Shown: one piece after another, positions 27,087 to 35,471 of the stretch
How the letters are laid out: every line of letters begins with the position of its first letter
Position numbering within the stretch: position 1 is the stretch's first letter
Assembly: GCA_022448725.1 (NCBI GenBank)
Contig: JAKUTR010000013.1
Span: forward strand, 1-64,000
Length of the DNA: 64,000 nt
From: SAR202 cluster bacterium
Lineage (GTDB): Bacteria; Chloroflexota; Dehalococcoidia; Lucifugimonadales; VXLM01
Direction of reading: 5' to 3'
Notes under the pieces: model-generated
Seen by the model: the letters and a program-made list of their open reading frames with translations, nothing else
The model's database searches: none
Told to the model about the DNA's origin: nothing
Program-made: the position numbers and the translations under genes

Positions 27087-29876
27087 ATGCCAGAACACAT
27101 AACCATTGAAATTGACGGGACCAAGGTGCAAGCCGAGGCAGGGACGAATGTCCTTCAGGCAGCGATGGACGCTGGAGTATACGTGCCTTACCTATGCTAC
27201 TACCCGGGGATGAAGTCGTTCGGAGCATGCCGGATGTGTGTTGTTGAGATTGATGGACCCCGAGGGACCGAGACGGCAGCTTCGTGCACCGTCCCGGTGG
27301 GTCCGGATATGGTCGTTCGCACGCGTACTGATGATGTTCAGGATCTCCGCAGAAACATCATGGACTTGCTAATTTCCGAACATCCACACGGATGTCTTAA
27401 CTGCCACCGCGTTGACCTTTGCGGTCCGCAGGATATCTGCCTGCGGCATGTCGGAGTGAATGACCGTTGCGTGACATGTCCCAAGAACGAGCGGTGTGAA
27501 CTCAAAGACACTGTCCGTTGGCTTGAAATGGAACTTGATACTGAACTCACGTACAACAACCGGCATCTCCCGCAGCAGGTGAATGACCCGTTTTGGGACA
27601 TGGACCTCAACCTGTGCATCGTTTGTGGCAGATGTGTCCGGGCGTGCGATGAAATCAGAGGCGACAATGCCCTGGCGTTTGTTGATCGAGGTGGTAAAGG
27701 GCTGATAGGAACGTCTATCGGGACCTCGCTTTTGGAGTCAGGGTGTGAATTCTGTGGAGCATGCATTGATGTCTGTCCTACCGGCGCACTTGTTGAACGC
27801 GACCACAAATGGGATAAAGCGGTTACTACTTATCAAAGCACCTGCAACAATTGTGCTGTTGGCTGCCAAGTCAAACTTGAAGTGGATAAGCGTAACCAGC
27901 TAATTCGAACTATTGGAGATCTACATGGTGCTCCGAACCAGGGCCAGCTTTGTGTGAAGGGCAAATTCGGCCTTGAATACGTTAATGACAAGCGGCGGCT
28001 GAGAACACCCCTCATACGCAGAGGCGAAGATCTAGAAGAGACTACTTTAACGAGTGCTCTTGATTTTGCTGCTGCTGAACTTGCGAAATACAGAGGGGAA
28101 GGATTTGCTCTGATAGCTTCTCCTCGACACGCCAATGAGGATCTCTACATCGCCCAAAAGTTTTCACGTGTGGTTATGGAGAGTAACAACGTTGACGTCT
28201 CATCCAATCTCCGCCCAGAGTTGTTTCCTGCCCTCGGCGAGATGCTTGGATACCCAGCGGCGACTAACACAATATGGGATCTAGAACTCGCAAAGAGCTT
28301 CCTTGTTGTATCCAGCAACATGACAGAAGAGCAGAACGTTACGGCTATACCTATTAAAAAGGCTTTAAAGACAGGAGCCAAACTTTTAGTCATAGACCAA
28401 CGCGAGACAGAATTGACTCGCTATGCTGACCTATGGCTCCGTCCACGACCTGGTACAGAGACAGCTCTCATAGGTGGTATGTTGCGAGTCATTGTTGATG
28501 AATCGCTGGATGATCATGAATTTCTGTCAAAAGGAGTCAATGGAGTAACGGATTTTAAAAATAGCCTCTGGGAGTTTGACCTGATGCAGGTTGAACAGAT
28601 CACATCCATCTCGCGGGAACAAATCCAACAGGCTGCTCGAATTTTTGTTGAGAATGGCCCTGGAGCAATACTGTACGGTCTTGAGACGGTCGAGCCAGTA
28701 GATAGGGACGCTTGCGTCAGAAGCCTCATTGATCTAGCCATTATAACTGGGAGTGTAGCAAAGCAGGCAGCAGGTACTGGTTTATATCCACTGTATGCTG
28801 GCGCTAATGAGCAAGGTGCGAGAGACATGGGTTGCGTTCCTAGTCATTTGCCAGGACATAGTCTCGTTAATGAGGAGTCTGCGATCGATAGGTTCAACCG
28901 CGAATGGGCCACTGTGCTGCCTTCAAATCCAGGCGTTGGTGTTCGGGAAATCACAGAGAAGATAACCAGCGGCCAGATTGAAGCGATGTTTCTCTTGGGG
29001 AATAGTGAAAACTTCAAAAATGGAACCATGGGTGAATTCATTGATGCTCTGGGGGATCTAAAGTTTCTTGTTGTGGCAGATACTTTCGCTAGTGAGATCA
29101 CTGAGGTAGCGGATGTGGTTCTACCAGCAGCCACATTTGCAGAAGAGCAAGGTACGTTCACAAATATGGAGCGGAGGGTCCAGCTAACACAAAGAGCGAT
29201 TACTGCCAAAGGAGAAGAAGATTCCGCTTGGCGTATCCTGGGACAGATCGCGCGTCGAATAGGTGTTAACGGGTTTGACCATCCCAATTCCGAGGATGTT
29301 TTTGAAGAAATCCGAGGCATGGTGGCTCTCTACGGTGGGATCACGCACGAGCGGCTGGCAAAGGGAGGGGTACAATGGCCATGTCCGGCTATTGACACCT
29401 CCGAATCATCTGCCCCACATACTGAAGGTAGCCAAGACAAATTATCGCTCACGCCGATAGAGTTCCCAGAACCTCAAGGAGAGATCGACCCCAGTAGTGA
29501 GTATCCACTGACACTCGCGCATGGGCGCGTGTTGCGAGAGCCGGATAGGAAGATGGAGATTGATCTTGTAGATAAGCGCAACATCATCGTGCGAGAAGAG
29601 ATACTCGAGGTACACCCAGAGGATGCTCTTGTGTTGGGACTATCTGTAGGTGATGTGATTGATGTGGTTTCCGAGCGAGAGAGGATTAGAGGTGTCGTTG
29701 ATACCACGAGTCCTCTCAAAGGGGTGGTTTCAACGACAACTCTTTTTGGTAGTCGCCTACTAGATATCAATCAAGGTGCGACCCCCGATCCAATGATTGA
29801 GTTTGGCGCCTTGCCGCTAATCCCCGTTCGTATTGAGAAAGTAGCAGCCCAACCTATCGAAGCTGCAGCTGACTAG
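27087..29876 (+). CDS. FdhA/NuoG-like molybdopterin-oxidoreductase-fold subunit without catalytic cysteine
   Basis: A 929-residue subunit with, in order: a [2Fe-2S] domain (C37, C48, C51, C67); an enlarged His-Cys [4Fe-4S] region with two C-x2-C-x5-C groups (H99, C103, C106, C112 and C128, C131, C137, plus C118); two ferredoxin clusters (C177-C187, C220-C230); the molybdopterin-fold cluster (C253, C256, C260, C289) followed by V-K-G-K-F-G; and the molybdopterin-binding body and C-terminal domain. Where formate dehydrogenases have the Mo-ligating Cys/Sec and adjacent His, after N-N-V-D, this protein reads V-S-S-N-L-R-P-E. No Cys occurs from residue 290 to beyond 540. It is therefore unlikely to oxidise formate and may serve, like NuoG, as an electron conduit. 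Third gene of the E-F-A set. Confidence 0.9.
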   Translation: MPEHITIEIDGTKVQAEAGTNVLQAAMDAGVYVPYLCYYPGMKSFGACRMCVVEIDGPRGTETAASCTVPVGPDMVVRTRTDDVQDLRRNIMDLLISEHPHGCLNCHRVDLCGPQDICLRHVGVNDRCVTCPKNERCELKDTVRWLEMELDTELTYNNRHLPQQVNDPFWDMDLNLCIVCGRCVRACDEIRGDNALAFVDRGGKGLIGTSIGTSLLESGCEFCGACIDVCPTGALVERDHKWDKAVTTYQSTCNNCAVGCQVKLEVDKRNQLIRTIGDLHGAPNQGQLCVKGKFGLEYVNDKRRLRTPLIRRGEDLEETTLTSALDFAAAELAKYRGEGFALIASPRHANEDLYIAQKFSRVVMESNNVDVSSNLRPELFPALGEMLGYPAATNTIWDLELAKSFLVVSSNMTEEQNVTAIPIKKALKTGAKLLVIDQRETELTRYADLWLRPRPGTETALIGGMLRVIVDESLDDHEFLSKGVNGVTDFKNSLWEFDLMQVEQITSISREQIQQAARIFVENGPGAILYGLETVEPVDRDACVRSLIDLAIITGSVAKQAAGTGLYPLYAGANEQGARDMGCVPSHLPGHSLVNEESAIDRFNREWATVLPSNPGVGVREITEKITSGQIEAMFLLGNSENFKNGTMGEFIDALGDLKFLVVADTFASEITEVADVVLPAATFAEEQGTFTNMERRVQLTQRAITAKGEEDSAWRILGQIARRIGVNGFDHPNSEDVFEEIRGMVALYGGITHERLAKGGVQWPCPAIDTSESSAPHTEGSQDKLSLTPIEFPEPQGEIDPSSEYPLTLAHGRVLREPDRKMEIDLVDKRNIIVREEILEVHPEDALVLGLSVGDVIDVVSERERIRGVVDTTSPLKGVVSTTTLFGSRLLDINQGATPDPMIEFGALPLIPVRIEKVAAQPIEAAAD

Positions 29877-29935
29877 GGCGTCGCTATATTGCAACCTGAA
29901 GAGGTCAGAAGAACACAATTTGAAATCAATATTGG

Positions 29936-29984
29936 ACCGTGTGATTCGTTATTTAAGATTCCTAGATTGGGACATACACACGGT
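29936..29984. repeat. 8-bp inverted repeat upstream of the Fpr-type reductase
   Basis: ACCGTGTG (29936-29943) and CACACGGT (29977-29984) are perfect inverted copies 33 bp apart, in the 149-bp gap between the FdhA-like gene and the reductase gene. It could be a regulator-binding site or a loose hairpin. Confidence 0.4.
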
Positions 29985-30025
29985 AACAATAAGGATAAAT
30001 AGCAGCCTAAGACCTGGGAGAACAT

Positions 30026-30781
30026 GTGACACCAACTAAACGACAGTTCAACTCGAAACCCAAGACCGTTGAGGCTAAGGTGCTAAAACGGAAAGATGTC
30101 ACGGATGAGCTTCTTTTGATTTGGGTAAAGCGTCCTGAAGGCCTGAGTTTCAAGGCAGGGCAGTACTGCACGATAGGGATTGGTGGTATCGAGCGGGCCT
30201 ATTCCATTGCCTCAGCACCGTATGAAGAGGATTTGGAGTTGTTCGTTGAATTGGTTCCGTTACCAGAGGGGAATCTCACTCCGTTAATTTGGGAACTTAA
30301 CGAGGGTGACGTTGTGACGATCCGACCGCGTGCAAAGGGAATTTTCACCTTCAAATCTGACAAGCCCAATCAGTTAATGGTTGCAACCGTTACTGGGGTC
30401 GTGCCATTTGTAAGTATAGTTCGTCAATACCTACACGATGATGATTCAGGCCACCATTTCTATATTCTTGAAGGGGCTAGTTACTTTGATGAACTTACAT
30501 ATGATACTGAGCTACATGAACTAGCGAAACAACACCCGGATGTAATCACCTTTATTCCAACTGTGAGCAGACCGTCGGAAGAACGTAACCTGGGCTGGCT
30601 GGGGCAAACAGGCAGGGTAAATAGCATCGTTAATCAATACGTTGAAGAGTTTAGTCTCAGCGATGATGATACAGTCATCTATGCCTGTGGCCACCCCGAC
30701 ATGATAGAGGATGTTAAGGACCAGTTTCTCCCCAAAGGGTTCCAGGTTGAGGAAGAACGTTTTTGGAAACAGGATGACTAG
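30026..30781 (+). CDS. Fpr-type ferredoxin/flavodoxin-NADP+ reductase
   Basis: FAD enzyme of 251 residues that transfers electrons between NAD(P)H and a ferredoxin or flavodoxin. The FAD motif R57-A-Y-S60, the V-E-L-V-P segment with L-T-P-L-I, and the C-terminal Y-A-C-G-H-P-D-M are typical of the bacterial Fpr subclass. The pyrophosphate motif, usually A-T-G-T-G-V-A-P-F, reads A-T-V-T-G-V-V-P-F (residues 120-128). It lacks the Cys-rich tail of NfnA/PyrK proteins. GTG start at 30026 behind GGGAG; the overlapping ATG at 30024 is followed at once by a stop. It sits 149 bp after the E-F-A oxidoreductase genes, which suggests that the complex and this enzyme share a ferredoxin pool. That link is inference. 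Confidence 0.9.
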   Translation: MTPTKRQFNSKPKTVEAKVLKRKDVTDELLLIWVKRPEGLSFKAGQYCTIGIGGIERAYSIASAPYEEDLELFVELVPLPEGNLTPLIWELNEGDVVTIRPRAKGIFTFKSDKPNQLMVATVTGVVPFVSIVRQYLHDDDSGHHFYILEGASYFDELTYDTELHELAKQHPDVITFIPTVSRPSEERNLGWLGQTGRVNSIVNQYVEEFSLSDDDTVIYACGHPDMIEDVKDQFLPKGFQVEEERFWKQDD

Positions 30782-30872
30782 ATAGATGGTCGTCCGGGTA
30801 AAGGCAGTCCAACTGTGTGAATCGAGTCCAGAGTCTGGTTAGCAGGCGGTTCATTTGGCTCTATAACAAGTC

Positions 30873-30901
30873 TATTTTGGGAGGATACGCTACCCAAAAT
30901 A
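30873..30901. repeat. inverted repeat upstream of the xanthine-dehydrogenase-family gene
   Basis: TATTTTGGG (30873-30881) and CCCAAAATA (30893-30901) are perfect inverted copies with an 11-bp spacer. The similarity extends outward imperfectly (ACAAGTCTA against TAGATTGTTG). It lies 88 bp before the start of the molybdenum-enzyme gene and may be its operator. Confidence 0.5.
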
Positions 30902-30989
30902 AATAGATTGTTGTTACAACAGTGCGACTAAGCGTGTACTCCATGTACTATGATGCCAGACATTGAAGAAATCCCCGAGAGGTGAAAGA

Positions 30990-33248
30990 TTGACGACGAG
31001 CTATGAATCCAACGTAGTCCTATCAACCAAAGAATACGATGTTGTTGGCAGCCGCCCTATTCGCCATGATGGTGCGGATAAGGTAACTGGATCTGCTAAA
31101 TACGGCGCAGACACCTCACCTACAGGATTGATCTATGGAAAGATCCTCAGGAGTCCCCACGCCCATGCACGTATCGTCTCGATTGACACGAACGGGGCCG
31201 AGGCACTGGCTACAACGCGCGCAATTGTCACCGGCGCAGATTTTACTGGTGGTGATGGGGAGAAGGAAACAAGAGACCTTCGTGAGAGCGTTATGGCTAC
31301 GCGTAAAGTTTTGTATAAAGGACACCCGATCGTGGGCGTTGCTGCTACAAGTCCTCATGATGCGGAAGAGGCAATAAAGTTAATCAAAATTGAGTACGAG
31401 ATTTTGCCGCATGTGTTGACCGCACCGGATGCTATGTCAAAAGCTGCACCGATTCTGCATGAAGATAATCGCTCTGAGTACAGTGGTGATGACGTACCTA
31501 CCAATGTTGAGGAGTATATTCACCACCAGAAAGGAGATATCGCGAAAGGTTTTGCCAGGGCTGATGTTGTGGTCGAACGTGAATACAACACGGCTACTGT
31601 GCATCAGGGATACATTGAACCCCAAAACACGACTGTAATTTGGGGTAAAGATGGTCGGGTCCGCATTTGGTGTAGTACACAAGGCCCCTTTGACGTTCGC
31701 GACGCAACGGCGAAAGCACTCGGATTGGAAGAATCAGAGGTAGTGTTAACTCCACAGGAAATCGGGGGAGGTTTCGGTGGTAAGTTTGACCCCTACGGAG
31801 CCCCAGTAGCTGCTTTGCTCTCGAAAAAGACAAATCGGCCCGTTAAGATTGTAATGACTAGGAGTGAAGACTTAGAGGCTAGCGGTCCGACTCCAGGATC
31901 CTTTATCAAAGTCAAAATGGGCTGTACGAAAAAGGGTGAACTGGTTGCGGCACAGGCTTACATGGCATACGAATCGGGAGCCTATTCTGGATCCATGATT
32001 AGTGCTGGAACGATGTGCGTGTTCGCCCCTTACGAGTGTGAGAATATGGAGGTTCAGGGTTTCGGAGTCTTTGTAAACAAGCCATCAACCAATGCATACC
32101 GAGCCCCTGGTGCGACCAACGCTGAGTTTGCCTCTGAGTCGGTGATCGATGAGCTAGCGGCTAAAACAGGTATTGATCCGGTAGAGTTCCGCATGTTAAA
32201 TGCAGCTACCGAGGGCACTCGACGTGTGGACGGACCCGTCTTTCCTACAATCGGTCTAACGGATGTTCTTGACAGTATCAAGAACCATCCACACTATAGT
32301 GCACCATTGGAGGGTCCTAATACGGGACGGGGGATTGCGGTGGGCTGGTGGGTAAACGGAGGTGGCCCGTCAAGTGTGACCATAAATATAAACTCTGATG
32401 GCACATGTAGCCTCATTGAAGGTTCGCCGGATATTGGAGGTACTCGTACTTCCATCTCAATGCAGGCTGCGGAAGTTCTAGGAATCCCCGTTGAGGATAT
32501 CAATCCCATGGTTGTAAGTACCGACGAGGTAGGTTATACAGCGGGCACAGGTGGTAGTCGGGTTACGTTTGCGACAGGTATGGCTGCCCACAATGCTGCT
32601 CAAGACGTGAAGCGCCAGATGGAGAAGCGTGCGGCAAAGATCTGGGATGTAAACTCCGAGTCTGTGGAAATGACTTCAGGAGTGATACGTTCCAAAGCCG
32701 ATAATGAACTTAGCATGACTTTCAAAGAACTGGCAGCTGAAATGAACAACACTGGCGAACCGATCGTGGGACGAGCAACAGTAGATGCTGGTGGTGTTGG
32801 GTCCGCTTACTGTGGGAATATCGTTGATCTCCATGTGGATACTGAGACCGGGAAGGTCAACATTTTGCGATTTACTGCTGTTCAGGATGTTGGCAAGGCG
32901 ATTCATCCCTCTTACGTTGAAGGGCAAATGCAAGGAGGTAGTGTACAAGGGATTGGATGGGCCCTCAATGAGGAATACTTCATGGGGGATGATGGTAGTA
33001 TGGCTAATAGTACCTTCCTAGACTACCGTATTCCTGTTGCAAACGATCTTCCAATGATTGACACGGTAATCGTTGAGACTGCTAACCCTGGCCATCCTTT
33101 TGGTGTCCGCGGAGTTGGTGAAGTGAACATCGTTCCCCCTCCGGCTGCCATTGCGAATGCGATTAATAACGCTATTGGTGTTCGTATGAATGTCCTTCCA
33201 ATGAGCCCAGTAAATATCATGAATAATATTTGGAGAAACGATGGATAA
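30990..33248 (+). CDS. Xanthine dehydrogenase family molybdopterin-binding subunit, stand-alone
   Basis: Large molybdenum subunit (752 residues from TTG 30990, which has GAGAGGTG 5 bp upstream; a TTG at 30963 is the longer alternative). The family order is clear: an N-terminal a/b-hammerhead (V-T-G-S-A-K-Y-G-A-D) and then the molybdopterin body with G-G-G-F-G-G-K. The C-terminal catalytic Glu is at residue 711 in V-G-E (G-V-R-G-V-G-E-V-N). The A-Y-R-A-P-G sequence stands where CoxL has A-Y-x-C-S-F-R, so it is not a form I CO dehydrogenase. Neither the FAD subunit nor the 2x[2Fe-2S] subunit is adjacent; a MoaD-like gene follows. The substrate, perhaps an aldehyde or N-heterocycle, is unknown. 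Confidence 0.92.
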   Translation: MTTSYESNVVLSTKEYDVVGSRPIRHDGADKVTGSAKYGADTSPTGLIYGKILRSPHAHARIVSIDTNGAEALATTRAIVTGADFTGGDGEKETRDLRESVMATRKVLYKGHPIVGVAATSPHDAEEAIKLIKIEYEILPHVLTAPDAMSKAAPILHEDNRSEYSGDDVPTNVEEYIHHQKGDIAKGFARADVVVEREYNTATVHQGYIEPQNTTVIWGKDGRVRIWCSTQGPFDVRDATAKALGLEESEVVLTPQEIGGGFGGKFDPYGAPVAALLSKKTNRPVKIVMTRSEDLEASGPTPGSFIKVKMGCTKKGELVAAQAYMAYESGAYSGSMISAGTMCVFAPYECENMEVQGFGVFVNKPSTNAYRAPGATNAEFASESVIDELAAKTGIDPVEFRMLNAATEGTRRVDGPVFPTIGLTDVLDSIKNHPHYSAPLEGPNTGRGIAVGWWVNGGGPSSVTININSDGTCSLIEGSPDIGGTRTSISMQAAEVLGIPVEDINPMVVSTDEVGYTAGTGGSRVTFATGMAAHNAAQDVKRQMEKRAAKIWDVNSESVEMTSGVIRSKADNELSMTFKELAAEMNNTGEPIVGRATVDAGGVGSAYCGNIVDLHVDTETGKVNILRFTAVQDVGKAIHPSYVEGQMQGGSVQGIGWALNEEYFMGDDGSMANSTFLDYRIPVANDLPMIDTVIVETANPGHPFGVRGVGEVNIVPPPAAIANAINNAIGVRMNVLPMSPVNIMNNIWRNDG

Positions 33249-33338
33249 ACGGGAGTCGTTGGATAATCAAAAACGAAGCTGAAGCGGTGCCCTGGTATCT
33301 GCGTAAGTATGCTTGGTGAGATCAGAGCGAGGTGCAAG

Positions 33339-33602
33339 ATGGCAACTGTATTCATACCCCCGCTAATGCAGAAACTGACGGGTGGTGAGCGGACTGTAGA
33401 TGTAGAAGGGAAAAACGTCCGCGAGGTGATCAATAACCTTGAAGTACTACACCCAGGCACAAGGGAGAGGCTTGTGGACGGGTTTAAGCTCAAGCCTAAC
33501 ATCTCTGTAGCTGTCGATGGAGAGACTACTCCGATCGGTATGCTCGAGAAAGTGGGGGAAGACTCAGAGGTACATTTTTTGCCAGCGATCGGTGGAGGGT
33601 AG
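33339..33602 (+). CDS. MoaD/ThiS-like ubiquitin-fold sulfur carrier
   Basis: An 87-residue beta-grasp protein ending in A-I-G-G-G, the C-terminal Gly-Gly that is adenylated and thiocarboxylated in MoaD, ThiS and CysO. ATG 33339 is chosen over the upstream ATG at 33309 because GAGG lies 8 bp before it and the protein then opens with the first beta strand (A-T-V-F-I-P-P). The V-E-G-K-N-V-R-E-V-I-N-N-L motif matches the family helix. It follows the molybdenum-enzyme gene by 90 bp, which would fit a role in molybdopterin synthesis, but a cysteine or other sulfur-transfer role is as likely. The window's JAMM peptidase is of the type that processes such carriers. Confidence 0.88.
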   Translation: MATVFIPPLMQKLTGGERTVDVEGKNVREVINNLEVLHPGTRERLVDGFKLKPNISVAVDGETTPIGMLEKVGEDSEVHFLPAIGGG

Positions 33603-33672
33603 TCACTACTCGATGTTGAGTACCGAACAAGCCGAGCACTATAGGGTCTTTCGATTCGTGATACTTAGGTAA

Positions 33673-33840
33673 TCCCTAAGTAATCAAGAGACTGCTAAGC
33701 ATCCTAAACCTCGTTTGGACTGGATACGCAAGTTGAATGACCTTTTTGCAATGCCGGACGGACAAGCCGGATTCAAGGCTGCCGCCGAAGATGGCAAATG
33801 GAAAATTGTGCCTACTTTACAATCTGGTAATTCAAATTAG
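33673..33840 (+). other. short open frame, possible small protein or gene remnant
   Basis: In the 244-bp gap between convergent genes, a frame is open from 33673 to the TAG at 33840. Its last 40 codons read like protein (K-P-R-L-D-W-I-R-K-L-N-D-L-F-A-M, then G-K-W-K-I-V-P). No ATG/GTG with a ribosome-binding site is seen; TTG codons occur at 33715 and 33733. It may be the decayed end of a gene. Confidence 0.25.
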
Positions 33841-33846
33841 CGTTAG

Positions 33847-34245
33847 TTAGCGCTTTGAATACTGTTCCTTTTTACGTGCACGCCTAAGTCCGTACTTCTT
33901 GCTCTCTTTCTCCCTAGAATCACGAGTAAGAAGGCCCGCCTTTTTTAGCGGGGATCTAAGCGCGGGGTCAGCCTCGGTAAGAGCACGCGAAATGCCATGC
34001 TTTATGGCTCCGGCCTGGGAAACTATACCGCCACCGGAGACTTTGGCTACCACTCGGAACTGTCCTACAGTGTTTGTGACTTCAAAAGGATGATTAATTG
34101 TTTCCTGCCAGGACGTCCAGGTATAAACCTCTTCCATGGGCTTGCCATTTACGAGATGGGCGCCACGTTCCATGTAGATTCTCACTTGGGCAACGGAGGT
34201 CTTCCGACGTCCGGTACCGTAGTAGTATTGCTGCTGGTTAACCAA
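33847..34245 (-). CDS. rpsI: 30S ribosomal protein S9
   Basis: Last gene of the ribosomal block (132 residues). Hallmarks are G-T-G-R-R-K-T-S-V-A-Q-V-R at the N-terminus and the C-terminal tail K-K-Y-G-L-R-R-A-R-K-K-E-Q-Y-S-K-R, whose final Lys-Arg reaches the P-site tRNA. It directly abuts rplM with no spacer, the usual L13-S9 pair. Confidence 0.98.
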   Translation of the reverse strand: MVNQQQYYYGTGRRKTSVAQVRIYMERGAHLVNGKPMEEVYTWTSWQETINHPFEVTNTVGQFRVVAKVSGGGIVSQAGAIKHGISRALTEADPALRSPLKKAGLLTRDSREKESKKYGLRRARKKEQYSKR

Positions 34246-34689
34246 CTATTCCTCCTGTTCCTGTGAGCCCACGCGGTTGATGAGCTGTGATTGATGGGGG
34301 TGATCAGATCCCGCGTATACTTTCATGCGTTTGAGCATTCTAGCGCCGAGCTTGTTCTTTGGGAGCATACCTTTCACTGCATGAGTTATGGCTCGCTCTG
34401 GTTGCTTCTCAAGAACTGCTGCAAGAGTTTGCTCGTTTATCCCACCACGATACCCGCTATAGCGGTAGTATTTCTTCTGGTCGAGTTTATCACCCGTAAC
34501 GAGAATTTTCTGAGCGTTTATCACAACTACAAAATCCCCTACGTGGCGGTATGGAACGTAAGTGGGCTTGTGTTTGCCCATCAGCAAAGTAGCAATTCTT
34601 GACGCTAACCGACCAAGAGTCTCGCCGTTAGCATCTATAAGATGCCAACTGGCTTCATCCACGGCGTTTTTTGTTGTTTCCACTGTCAT
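34246..34689 (-). CDS. rplM: 50S ribosomal protein L13
   Basis: Early-assembly 50S protein, 147 residues. Typical sequences are [15 protein letters not shown], the G-D-F-V-V-V-I-N-A strand, and [11 protein letters not shown]. Located 17 bp after truA and immediately before rpsI. Confidence 0.98.
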   Translation of the reverse strand: MTVETTKNAVDEASWHLIDANGETLGRLASRIATLLMGKHKPTYVPYRHVGDFVVVINAQKILVTGDKLDQKKYYRYSGYRGGINEQTLAAVLEKQPERAITHAVKGMLPKNKLGARMLKRMKVYAGSDHPHQSQLINRVGSQEQEE

Positions 34690-34706
34690 TCGTCTCTCCG
34701 TTTATT

Positions 34707-35450
34707 CTAGAACTGTTTATATGTTACTTCCACTAGGCAGAGGCCATGGGCTGGTAGAGAATGTGCCACAGCGTCTGTAGGATTGCCATCGATTAGATCA
34801 GAGAACGTCTCCAAGGGTAATTTCCCGCGCCCCACGTCCACTAGTGCCCCACTCATCCGCCGGACCTGATGAGGCAAGAAGGCGTTACCGTATATTTCAA
34901 TTTCTATTATCTCTCCTAGCGTGCGGACCTCTGTGCGAAATATCTCTCTAACCGTGCTAGCTCTTAGGTCTTCTAGCGGGCCGGCGAACCTAGCGAAGTC
35001 ATGGATTCCTTCAAACTCTTTTGAGGCACGACTCATACTATAAAGGTCCAGCTGTTGAGCGACTCGGTAGACGGTCCTTCGGTTCAATGGTGATCGTGTG
35101 GAGTCTCTCTCAATACTGTAAATGTAACGGCGGCCGGTTGCCCACCGTCTTGGATCAAAGTCCGGGGAAGTTTTGCGACCACACTTAACGGATATGTCAT
35201 CCGGCAGGTAGAAGTTTAAGCCTCGTATGAGGGAGCTAGTCTCTTCTGTCGACATGGTGTCGAAAGCTATGACCTGTCCTTTAGCGTGAACTCCTGCATC
35301 AGTGCGGCCCGCCGAATTTATACGGACCCGTTCGCCACTGAACCTATGTATTGCGTTTTCGATCTCCTCCTGTATGGTGCGGGTGTTTTTCTGATACTGA
35401 AAACCACTGTAGGCAGTTCCGTCGTATTCAATTGTTAGTGCTACCCTCAT
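34707..35450 (-). CDS. truA: tRNA pseudouridine(38-40) synthase
   Basis: Modifies uridines 38-40 in tRNA anticodon stems. The catalytic Asp lies in the motif S-A-G-R-T-D-A-G-V-H-A. The opening A-L-T-I-E-Y-D-G-T-A-Y-S-G-F-Q and the later F-L-P-H-Q-V-R-R-M are standard. 247 residues. It sits between rplQ and rplM, a common place in Gram-positive and Chloroflexota-like alpha operons. Confidence 0.97.
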   Translation of the reverse strand: MRVALTIEYDGTAYSGFQYQKNTRTIQEEIENAIHRFSGERVRINSAGRTDAGVHAKGQVIAFDTMSTEETSSLIRGLNFYLPDDISVKCGRKTSPDFDPRRWATGRRYIYSIERDSTRSPLNRRTVYRVAQQLDLYSMSRASKEFEGIHDFARFAGPLEDLRASTVREIFRTEVRTLGEIIEIEIYGNAFLPHQVRRMSGALVDVGRGKLPLETFSDLIDGNPTDAVAHSLPAHGLCLVEVTYKQF

Positions 35451-35471
35451 ACCCTATTGGGGTGAGAGGGC

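Noticed and set aside
27087-29876. Annotation as NAD-dependent formate dehydrogenase alpha subunit
   Set aside because: The Mo-ligating Cys/Sec and adjacent His are absent, so the name would imply an activity the sequence does not support.
30990-33248. Form I CO dehydrogenase large subunit
   Set aside because: The A-Y-x-C-S-F-R active-site motif is absent; A-Y-R-A-P-G stands there instead.
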